The notes under the pieces are model-generated. The model was not told the origin of the DNA and did no database searches. It was given only the letters and a program-made list of their open reading frames with translations. Below, piece by piece: positions 55,033-64,000 of a stretch of 64,000 nucleotides of DNA (positions are counted from its first letter, which is position 1; each line of letters begins with the position of its first letter). The position numbers were made by a program, and so were the translations under genes. The DNA is from Clarkia xantiana subsp. parviflora (Eukaryota; Streptophyta; Magnoliopsida; Myrtales; Onagraceae): positions 18,486,747 to 18,550,746 of the forward strand of contig JAPTYO010000011.1 of the NCBI GenBank assembly GCA_036873135.1, written 5' to 3'.

Positions 55033-58000
55033 TCAAACATGACATTTCTTCAAGTGTTCACCACTGAAAGAATGCTTCAATACTCTGCCATCGAGGTCTT
55101 CCAACTTATACGCATTTGGAGCTGGCATCCCCACGACCTTATAAGGTCCTTCCCATTTTGGCGACATCTTGTTGATCCGATCCAAAAGGGTGAACTCGTT
55201 CCGACGCCAAACCAGTTCTCCGACAAAGAACTGTCGGGACTTAACTCGCCGATTGTAATATCTGGCCGTCGCCAAACGCATTCGAGCCTGGACTTCATCG
55301 GCATCTCGCCTCTTTTCCTCGAGCAAGTCCAATTTCAGACGTCTCATTTCATCATTTGTCAAAGGCTCGTGGTACCTCATCCGATGGGACGCCACAGCTA
55401 TCTCCACGGGAGCAACTGCCTCCGTGCCATAAACAAGGACGAACGGAGTCTCCCCAGTTGATTGTTTGGGTGTCGTTCTAACAGCCCAAAGCACATTTTC
55501 CAGCTCGTTCAGCCATTTGCCCTTCAAGGCATAGACCCTTTTCTTCAGGCCATCCATCACGATTTTGTTGCCTGACTCCACCTGTCCATTAGTTTGAGCA
55601 TGATGGACAGAGGCTGTCCGATGCTCGATATTCAGTTCCTCCAGATACTCCTTCACTTGAGCCCCATTAAACGGAGGACCATTATCGCTGATCAACACCT
55701 TAGGAATCCCGTATCTGGATATAATATGGGTCTGGAGAAACTTGACGATTTGGTTCCCCGTTGTCTTGGCCAATGCCTTAGCTTCTATCCATTTCGAGAA
55801 ATAATCAATGGCTACAAGCAAATATTTACACTGACCTTGTGCTTGTGGGAGGGGTCCCACCAAGTCGATACCCAACTGCACGAAGGGCCAAGCACTCTTG
55901 ATGGACATCAGATTAGCAGCCGGAGCCACGATATTCGGGGCATACCTCTGGCACGCATCACAAGATCAGACTAACATCGTCGCCTCCTTGCTCATCGAAG
56001 GCCAATAATAGCCCAAATTCAGCACTTTCCTCGCAATGGATCGGGCACCTTCGTGACAAGCCGCGACCCCTTTGTGCACTTCCCTAAGGATCCGATTTGC
56101 GTCGGGCTCAGCCACACATTTCAAATAAGGAGTTGAGAACCACCCTTTTTTGTATAGCTGATTGTCCACCACCACGTAATTAACTGCGATCCGGCGTATC
56201 CTGTCAGCTACTACTCCATCATCGGGGACTGCCCCCGTGGTCAGATACGCGACTATCGGGGTCATCCAAGTGGGCTCCTCCTCCGATCCTGCTTCAATGG
56301 CACACACCTCCGATGGATCGGTGGTCGACAAGATCACCTTCTCCAAGAAGTGCACCTTCCGATTTTCCTCTAGGGGTGCCCCCAAGGCAAATTTGCTCAA
56401 GGCATCCGCTTCCACATTTTCCTCCCTCGGGATTGCTTCAATATCAAAACTTTTGAAACTCTCCTTCAAGACTTGCACCTCGCGAAGGTACTTTCTCATC
56501 ATCAGGCTCTTTGCCTCATATCGTCCTTGGACTTGATTCACAATCAGGCCAGCATCACATTTCACCCTTAAGTGGCCAACTCCCGTACCTTTGGCAATTT
56601 TGAGACCTGTGATAAGAGCCTCATACTCAGCTTCATTGTTGGTGGCCCTAAACGTTAAGGCCAAAGCATATCGAAGGGGCTCGCCTCCGCCTGGTGGTAT
56701 CAATACGAACCCTGCTCCTGACCCGTCTGAACTCGAAGAACCATCAGTGTACATTTCCCAAGTATTTTCCTCATTTGGCTGTTCTGATTGCTCTGCCATT
56801 TCTGGTTGCTCTGCTATCGGGACCTCCATAGTTGCCCCCTCTACAGGGCCCGCTTCTTCCAGATCGGGGGCTGTAGACTCTGCTATGAAATCCGCCAACG
56901 CCTGGCCCTTAACAGCCGTTCTTGGAGCAAAGTGAATGCGGAACTCACTAAGCTCGACTGCCCATTTCACTAATCTCCCCGACGCATCAGGTCGGTTCAA
57001 AAAATGCTTCAAAGGCTGATTCGTCAACACAGTAATCTCATGCGCATGGAAGTAAGGCCTCAGCTTCCGAGCAGTAATGATCAACGCAAAAAGATACTTC
57101 TCAACGGCGGGATAATTCATTTCAGATTTGGCAAACGCCTTGCTTACATTATAAACGGGGACTTGGTTACCCTCGACAATCTTCACTAACACAGAGCTAA
57201 TAGAAAACTCAGAAACAACTAAATATAGATAGAGCGGCTCGCCTGGGATCGGTTTCGCCAATGGCGGAAGGGTGCGAAGGTGCTGCTTGAGTGCCTGGAA
57301 TGCCTCTTCACACTTTGCAGTCCACTCAAACTTCTTGTTGGCCCTCAATACCTCAAAAAATGGCATGGATCGGTCACTTGCCTTGGACAGGAAGCGATTC
57401 ATTGCAGCTAGTCGGCCATTCAGTACTTGCACCTCCCGATGATTTGTCGGAGACTGCATCTCCTCGATTGCCCTCAGCTTCTCGGGATTCACCTCAATTC
57501 CCCTTTGGCTTACCATAAAGCTCAAAAACTTCCCTTAGTGCACTACGAAGGCACATTTGGTCAGGTTCAAGCGAACTTGATGAAGCCTCATCCGCTCAAA
57601 CGCCGTGGCTAAGTTGTGACCATGATCCTCGGCCTGTCGGGACTTCACCAGCATATCGTCTACGTAAGCCTCCACGGTTTTCCCCAGCATGTCCCCGAAC
57701 AGCTTGTTCACCATCCTTTGATAAGTTGCCCCGGCATTAATCAATCCAAAGGGCATGACATCGTAGTGATAGATGTCACTATCAGCATAAAAGGCAGTAT
57801 GGGGGGCATCCTCCTTAGCCATCTTGATCTGATTATAGCCAGAGTAAGCATCCATGAAGCTCAGCAATTCATGTCCCGACGTAGCATCCACCAACTGGTC
57901 GATCCTCGGAAGCGGGTAACAATCCTTCAGGCAAACCTTATTCAAGTCGCGGATCCGCCATTTCCCATTGCTCTTCTTCACCAGAACCGGGTTGGCAACT

Positions 58001-58352
58001 CAAGTCTGGAATCGGAGCTCCTTGATAAATCCAGCATCGAGCAACCTGCCCACCTCCTGCTGGATCGCGATCCTCTTGTCTGTGCCCATCGGACGCCTTT
58101 TCTGCGCGATAGGCTTGATCGCGGGGTCAATCTTCAACTCATGCTCAATCACATCGGGGCTGATTCCTGGCATGTCACTCGGGGCCAGGCAAACAGCTCC
58201 TTGAACTCCTTCAGCAACTCGATCAATTCTCGGGCCCTCTCGTCAGACAGGGCGGACCCGATTTTCACCTTCCTCTGAGGTCCGTCAATTTCGACATCCT
58301 TCAAATCCTCCATAGGGTGCGGGACGCCCAAACTCCTCTCTGGGATCAGCAT
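55033..58352 (-). pseudogene. pol: pol of E4 (RT-RH-aRH-INT), broken
   Basis: Recognisable are RT with LPRIDQLVDATSGHELLSFM, YHYDVMPFGLINAGATYQ and AYVDDMLVKS (57535-57981); RNase H with FRIHFAPRTAVKGQALADF; the second RNase H with MYTDGSSSSDGSGAG and NNEAEYEAL; integrase finger CHEGARSIARKVLNLGYYWP; and the integrase core with GIDLVGPL, SDNGPPF and QTNGQVESGN, ending FSGEHLKKCHV. Damage: frameshift near 58185, an in-frame 12-bp loss that removes four residues of the WRMCxDYRDLNK block (near 57950), stop TAA at 57535-57537 and stop TGA at 55966-55968 between the finger's His and Cys pairs. E1 shows the undamaged order. Confidence 0.92.
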
Positions 58353-60603
58353 CGGTCTGGAGGATAGTCATAGCCTCCCGTCTTCTCCTTCGGGTGGCAT
58401 TAACATAGCACTTCCTGGAAGCCACCTGGTCGCCCTTAACCTCCCCGACTCCGTGGTCAGTCGGGAACTTCATCTTCTGGTGAACAGTCGAGGCAATTGC
58501 CATCAGCGGGTTAGTGGTAGTTCTCCCGATAATTGCATTATAAGCCCCCGCGGACTCAACCACCATGAACTCCACCTTCCTCCTCTCTGCTTTCCTCCCA
58601 CTACCGAACTCCACTGGTAAGGTGATTATTCCCAGCGGATAGGAGGTAAAACCAGAGAATCCAACCATCGGGAAGTTCACCTGCTTCAGATCCTTCTTCG
58701 TTTTCCCCATGGCCTCCAGCGCATCCATAAACAGAATATCGGAGGAGCTCCCTCCGTCGATCAAAATTCGCTTCATCTCGTACCCATCCACGTCCAGGGT
58801 CACGACCAAAGCATCATCGTGTGAAGTCTCCACACCTACCAGGTCCTCCGCTGAGAAGGAAATCACCATCTCTTCCTTCGCGGTCCAGGATCGGGACCTC
58901 TTGCCTAACACCACAGCAGCGGAAATTCTAGAGGCATAGACCTCCCGAGAGGCTGTAGTATCACCTCCTGCAGCCAATCCTCCATGTATCACATTAATGG
59001 TGCCCCGCTTCTCCTTACGGGCACCAGAAGACTCTGGCTCGGACTTTTTCTTCCTTGGGGACCGATCGCGGGATCGGGAACGGGACCGCGATCGAGATCG
59101 GGAGCGGGATCGACACCGCCTCTCAGCCACAAACTCCTTAATCTTCCCCTTCTGGATCAGCCTTTCAATCTCCTTCTTAAACTCCCGACAATGGTTAGTG
59201 TCGTGACCGCTAGCGCGGTGGAACCGACAGTAACGATCGGTGCGGGATCCCAAAAATTCTCCTTCCTTCTTCGGGGGGTACCTGGAGATACCCTGCCAAT
59301 CCATCACCGCCAACACGGAAGCCATATAACTATTGAGAGGAATGTGATGATCCTCCCGCTTGTCCTTCCTCGGGGGACGCATGTCCTCTCTTCGATCAGA
59401 GCGGCCTCGACTCCGACTGCCCTCGGATCTATCCTCCCCCTTATGGTCGTCCAATGGCTTGAACTACTGCTTCCCCCTATTTGACTTCGGAGGATCAAGC
59501 TCTCCGGCATCTATTTTCGACTCCTGCACGTCGATTTGCTGCATCACTCTCTTCTGCAGCGCCTCCATGTTCCACACAGCCTTCTCAGCCACGCTGTGCA
59601 TCAGGTCGGAACCATATGGTGCTGTAAGGTTCCGAAGGAAGGTGCGGATAGTCTCTCCCTCTGATATCTCCTCGTCGATCTCGGCCACACTGGCAGTGTA
59701 CCGCTGGTAATAATGCGCCAACGATTCGTCGGGCCTCTGCACCACCTGGGCCAGGGACCTCACGCTCTTTAAGAGGCGTCGACGACCCTGGTACTGCCGA
59801 ATAAAACGGTCGTGCATTTCAGCCCAGCTGGAGATGCATCCTGGGGGCAGGCTGAAGAACCACGTCAGGGCCCTCTCACCAAGTGTACCTGGGAATAACA
59901 CGCACACTATGTCGTCATTTGGGGCTCTTCCTAGACAAGCCATGAGATGCTTCTGGACATGACGAACTGGATCTCCCTCGCCATCATACTCCTTAATCGT
60001 GGGGATACCCAGCCCTGGCGGGGCGAGGGTGTCTATCAATCGGGGAACAAAGGGATGGGTGGATCGATCCCTCAGCTCCGACATCATCTGCTTCTGATCC
60101 CCCATACAAATATTCACGATCTTCACCACCTGGTCGGGGGTGATGGGACCATTAAGGGGAATGGTCCTATGCTGCACCGGTCCAGGCCCATCAATCACAA
60201 ACCGCTCCGACTGAGCGGGCTCCTTGCCCTTGTCCTGGTTTCTGGGTTGGGCCTCCTGTACATTCTGAACCTCCCTCGGCGGAGGCACCTCCTCCTGCTT
60301 CTTGGCAGCCTCTCTCCGCTCTAGGAGAGCCTCCATGGCCTCCTAGAACATCGGCATGGCATCCGCCACAGCCTTCGCCAGGTCCGCGTTTGGAGGAGCA
60401 TCCTCCTCCCTATTCTCTTGGTGTCGAGCAGTATCCTCAGGAACCTCGTTGTGCCCCCCAGTTCGGGAAACCTCAGCAGGGAGGTTTTGGTCCACAACAC
60501 GCTCCGGCGGCCCTGAATTCAGAGTTCCAGCGGGGTGACGGGAACCACCAGATTGTCCTTGCTTTTTCTGCTTGCCAGCCGCCATTGAACGAGTAGAAGT
60601 CAT
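58285..60603 (-). pseudogene. gag: gag-protease of E4, broken by two stops and a frameshift
   Basis: One frame runs from ATG (60603) to 58285 apart from two stops: TAG at 60343-60345 and TAG at 59464-59466. Gag blocks are STHPFVPRLIDTLAPPGLG, GERALTWFFSLPPGC, RPDESLAHYYQRYTA and a knuckle-like CRFHRASGHDTNHC. A run of Arg-Ser dipeptides (59040-59110) follows, then INVIHGGLAAGG and protease with the variant active site ILIDGGSSS, where E1 and E5 have DSGSS. A one-base insertion near 58320 shifts the frame into the pol part. Gag and protease are fused in frame, as in many Tat elements. Confidence 0.9.
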
Positions 60604-60621
60604 TGTTGCTTTTCGTTACGT

Positions 60622-60640
60622 TTCCCACAGACGGCGCCAA
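60622..60640 (-). other. primer binding site of E4
   Basis: Minus strand TTGGCGCCGTCTGTGGGAA, directly after the 5' LTR end. Confidence 0.88.
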
Positions 60641-61294
60641 TGTTGGATCACGGTTGGAACTCAGGTACGGTCTTGACGGAAATCCAAGGTCCTTCGCTCC
60701 ACGTAATCCTGCAATAGGGGAATAGACCGGGCGGTGACCCAGAATCCCTCTCCGATGCTTAAATGAGAATCTCGTGGCGGACAAAGCAAGCAAAAGTACT
60801 CATATGTAATTGTGTATATAATCTGAGGTAACTTCTTCCTTTATATAGGAGAGGAGTTACCTCAGTTACCTGGTGAACTGCCAGGGCAGTTAGCCCACGC
60901 TCCGCGTATCTCGGCCACGTTCCGCTTATCTCGGCCAGTTCCGCTTATCCCGGCCAGTTCCGCCTATCTCGGGACACTTCCGCTTATCTTGGGCCACTTC
61001 TCCACTACTCTGATAGTGGGTGTGTTTCATGGCCTCAACCTCTGATAGCAAGTCCCGACTAATATCGGGGACTCCAGAGTTATCTTATTAAGTCACCGCT
61101 CGGGGCCCCTCGTCATCGTGACAGGGCCAACATCCTCAGGGATTCATCATCGGGGCCTGCTTAAAGGCATCTCATTGGGACTCCTCTTGTCGGGACCCTT
61201 CACATTGGTCTTCTTGACCTCTTTTAGGGCCCAGTGGGCCTATTCACCGTTTACTCGTCGTTAAAATGCCTAACGGCTATAGCGAAACCCATCA
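60641..61294 (-). repeat. 5' LTR of E4 (654 bp)
   Basis: Same length as the 3' LTR, TATA box on the minus strand at 60840-60847. Followed by the right CATGT copy at 61295-61299. Short ORFs that appear identically in both LTRs are chance frames over the R/U5 part. Confidence 0.95.
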
Positions 61295-61299
61295 CATGT

Positions 61300-61850
61300 T
61301 AGGATGCCACTATATATAGGAGATCAATCCTAACTAACTAGTCAACTATACAAGTCAACCTAAGGTACCATGTATCTATACAAGTATGAGTACCTATCTA
61401 TGTATGTACAAATATGTACATCTAATACTTTTTTTTACATAATCTGTTTACACAACATGTTTCTTGTATATTACATATATTATATTATGTATTGTACCAT
61501 GTAGGTAAATCTAATTAAAAGTGATAGTATTTCAATTTATTAAGAATAATAATTTAACATATTATTTTTTCTTTATAGTATATTATATTAGTTAAAGTGA
61601 ATTTTACAGTATCTTAAAAAATTGTTATAAAAAATATATTTTTTTAAAATAATTTTTTTTTGTAAAAAAAAAACAAAGATTTTAAAAAAAATCAATTTTT
61701 CGTTTGATAATATGTGATTTGAATTTTTCATATTTAATATTATTAATTTAGTTAATACAAATAGTAAAACGGTATATATATCAATGGGAAAAGATAAAGA
61801 ATCCGACTTCACGCTCCGCTATCCTCTGATGTGTGAGAGGGATAATAAAT
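61300..61850. other. AT-rich DNA, no gene
   Basis: Strongly AT-rich with many A- and T-runs. The last ten bases (61841-61850, GATAATAAAT) are the left duplication of the foldback element that follows. Confidence 0.6.
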
Positions 61851-62516
61851 GGTTTATAGGTCTTTTGGTACCCTATGTTTGCCCACTTTTGGCTTTTCGT
61901 ACCACATGTTTGATTTTGCCTATTTTTGGTACCATACGTTTGCCAATTGTATACTTTTGGTCCGACCGTTAGTTGACCGTCAGTTTGACCGTTAAATAGT
62001 CACGTGACTTGCACATGCCTAGCCCCAGATTTAAATTTTTTTCAATTTAGTCCTCAAATTTTTTGTCCTAACTTTTTTTTTTTTTGCAATGTAGAACTTA
62101 AACATTTTCAATCGCACCCTAGGACTAAATTGACCTAGCCATGGTTCGACCTATTGCTAGGTCAATTAAACCCAATTTCTAGATACCTATCCGACCCTAA
62201 CCATGGTCCGACCTAGTCATGGGTCGAATCATGGCTAGGTCAATTTAGTCATAGGGTACGACTGAAAATGTTTAAGTTCTACATTGCAAAAAAAAAGTTA
62301 GGTAACAAAATTTGAGGACTAAATTGAACATCAAAATTTGGGGCTAGGCATGTGCAAGTCACGTGACTATTTAACGGTCAAACTGACGGTCAACTAACGG
62401 TCGGACCAAAAGTATACAATTGGCAAACGTATGGTACCAAAAATAGGCAAAATCAAACATGTTGTACCAAAAACCAAAAGTGTGCAAACATAGGGTACCA
62501 AAAGACCTATAAACCC
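61851..62516. mobile_element. Mutator-like foldback element (666 bp)
   Basis: Inverted arms of about 310 bp each (61851 to about 62165 and about 62205 to 62516) leave only a small loop. Ends are GGTTTATAGGTCTTTTGGTA and its complement plus C. The flanks GATAATAAAT (61841-61850 and 62517-62526) are a perfect 10-bp duplication. No transposase is present. The terminal pattern GGTTWATA and the TSD size match the element at 26381, but the interiors differ. Confidence 0.9.
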
Positions 62517-62847
62517 GATAATAAATGCCATAAGTTGATGATAATTACAACATGCCACTGAAGCAGAAATTCGGAACCTCGGAATCTGTATCATGGTTCT
62601 ATGTCAATTAGGGTCTATTCCATTCCTTTACGCATAACATTTTATCAACCAAACATTGAATTTGTAATCATCGTTCCTTATTCCTCATGTCAACCAAACA
62701 ACTTCATATTAATATTACATATTTTATATTCCGTATTCCTTATTCCTTATTTCGTATTCCAATTCCTTGAAACATGCCGTAAATATAAAATACCGAATAC
62801 TAATACCTAAACTATTTACTCGCTCTATGAACTACATGCTCCTGTTG

Positions 62848-62975
62848 CATACTCATGTGCATCAGTTTGCACATCTGCTGCAAGCTCATGTGCGTCGATC
62901 TGCACCTATACAGCAAGTTCATGGGCGTCGATCTGCACCTATACAGCAAGCTCATGGGCGTCGATCTGCACCTTT
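62848..62975. repeat. 33-bp tandem repeat, four units
   Basis: CTCATGTGCGTCGATCTGCA-type units start at about 62852, 62885, 62918 and 62951. At exactly 33 bp the plus frame stays open and reads an 11-residue repeat, QQAHGRRSAPI with variants, inside an 83-residue ORF (62767-63018). Confidence 0.88.
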
Positions 62976-63424
62976 GGTACTAGGAGCTCTACGCGCCAAG
63001 CTCCACCTCTTCCAGTGAGCTGCTGCTGGTGCTCCTTGAATTTGTGCCAGATGAACTATACAATTATGGCAATAAGAATCAACCACAATCCAGTACAGAC
63101 CCAAATACAAATCTTAGTTGCACGACCGAAGTTTAGTGGGGAAGAGTCAACCGGAAATGTTCGCGGGGTAACTATCATCATATTAGGAGAACATATAGTA
63201 AAAATTATTACTACCATATCATACTTATATTTTTTGTATATCCTACTCCTTAAATTTATATTAAAATTAAATTAAACTAATAATGGTGAAATGCACCATT
63301 GACATGGTGGACTCAGCCACAACCGGTTAGGAGCGTGCATAGAACATCTCATGTTGCAATGAAAGAAGTAATCTGAGGTTGTTTGATGTAAGATTATTAT
63401 ACTATAAGCTAACTTAATTTTAAA

Positions 63425-63520
63425 AAAAAAGACATGTCTTTTTCCTACAAAAAAAAAGACATGTCTTTTATAAATATATGTACATTTTTATATATTCCTA
63501 AATAAAAGACATGTTTTTAT
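63425..63520. repeat. repeated palindrome AAAAGACATGTCTTTT
   Basis: Three occurrences (about 63428, 63459 and 63504, the last imperfect) of a 16-bp perfect palindrome in AT-rich surroundings. Confidence 0.8.
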
Positions 63521-64000
63521 AAATGTATGTTATATATTTTCTTTAAAAGAATCAGCTGGTGTCCATCTAACGACTACTTATACTCCAGCAATGGAGGTAA
63601 TATTCTACGAGGGCGGCAATGAAAAGAAGTGGGAATCAAGCTACGCCTTGCTAAGAAAGGTTTGTGAAGCCAAAATGGAGTTGGAATGTCAGTAGCAACT
63701 GTACGTTGCTTTTAGAAAATTCTGCCCTACCCAACTTCTGCTTGTGTCGTATGTACTGCCAAAATCTCATGATCGATGCATCAACAAAAATTGGAAGGGA
63801 ATATATCCATGGACATGAGAGTATGTCTACTTTGAAGATCCACATTGCATCGTATGTCAATGTGATGCTGAAATTCGTAGGTTTAGCGAGACGTTTGATA
63901 GTAGAAATTCATTGTATCATATTTATAACCACTGGTGGTAGTGCACATGTTATGTTTATTGTTTTTGACTAATGGTTTAAGATATAGTTGTTTATTGTGA

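Larger units (their letters stand above)
50539..61294 (-). mobile_element. E4: complete 10.8-kb Tat-lineage element
   Basis: Both 654-bp LTRs, primer site, polypurine tract and identical 5-bp duplications are present. Minus-strand order: 5' LTR, gag-protease, RT-RNaseH-aRNaseH-integrase, a short tandem-repeat region, the antisense gene (plus strand), polypurine tract, 3' LTR. The LTRs differ at about 19 of 654 positions (14 of them transitions), about 3%. Gag, pol and the antisense gene all carry stops or frameshifts, so this copy is inactive though fairly young. Confidence 0.96.
62527..64000. other. AT-rich DNA without identified gene
   Basis: Contains a 33-bp repeat (62848-62975) and a palindromic word array (63425-63520). 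ORFs at 62767-63018 and 63664-63972 have no recognisable family. The stretch 63590-63960 is less AT-rich and may be an eroded exon, but no motif is clear. Confidence 0.5.

Noticed and set aside
57616..58278. 220-residue plus ORF
   Set aside because: Shadow of the E4 pol on the opposite strand; no intron or promoter signals as in the true antisense gene.
63664..63972. 102-residue plus ORF near the window end considered as a gene
   Set aside because: No motif or homologous pattern recognised, and a competing frame is equally plausible; left as unassigned.

Overview
The window is plant nuclear DNA, almost certainly from a eudicot: it holds a decayed TIR-NBS (TNL) resistance-gene fragment, a class characteristic of dicots, and is otherwise nearly all nested LTR retrotransposons, as in gene-poor heterochromatin. 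I see no intact host gene, no rRNA or tRNA gene and no CRISPR array. All family assignments are made by eye from motifs; no database search was possible.

Layout. (1) 1-5741: E1, a minus-strand Ty3/gypsy element of the Tat lineage (two RNase H domains), cut by the window edge. It has an unbroken protease-RT-RNaseH-integrase ORF but no gag, and a 49-bp tandem array behind pol. (2) 5742-25755: E3, a minus-strand large non-autonomous element, split by E2 (10910-21437, plus strand, same family, 5-bp target duplication), so that homologous arms face each other as a giant inverted repeat. E1 sits inside E3 at 5741/5742, and a 1.7-kb non-autonomous element with a tRNA-Met primer site (23734-25412) sits inside E3's 5' LTR. 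(3) 25760-28600: LINE-like 3' end, a Mutator-like foldback element (26381-26915) and AT-rich DNA. (4) 28618-34741: wrecked Ty1/copia element, itself hit by a solo LTR (30112-30800). (5) 34747-42031: E5, minus-strand Tat element with gag and protease remnants but RT-RNaseH-integrase replaced by a 98-99-bp tandem array. (6) 42037-46390: remnants of further Tat elements (E6, E7) with two LTRs in tandem, the second hit by a 1.57-kb solo LTR. (7) 46395-47565: TNL pseudogene. (8) 47566-50533: AT-rich, no gene. (9) 50539-61294: E4, a complete 10.8-kb Tat element with 654-bp LTRs (about 19 differences, no indels) and TSD CATGT. (10) 61300-64000: AT-rich DNA with a second Mutator-like foldback element (61851-62516) and a 33-bp repeat.

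The most interesting system is a gene carried antisense inside these Tat elements, between pol and the 3' LTR. It can be followed in E2, E3, E4, E5 and E6. Where its start survives it has its own TATA box; it has an N-terminal globular domain, a basic linker, a coiled coil and a C-terminal motif of the type PDFxFxxxG. An intron of 76-92 bp lies at the same place and phase (phase 0) just before the coiled coil in four copies from three diverged families. E2 and E3 kept only this gene and lost gag and pol. The three classes of defective element (pol only, gag-protease only, antisense gene only) lie within 42 kb of each other.
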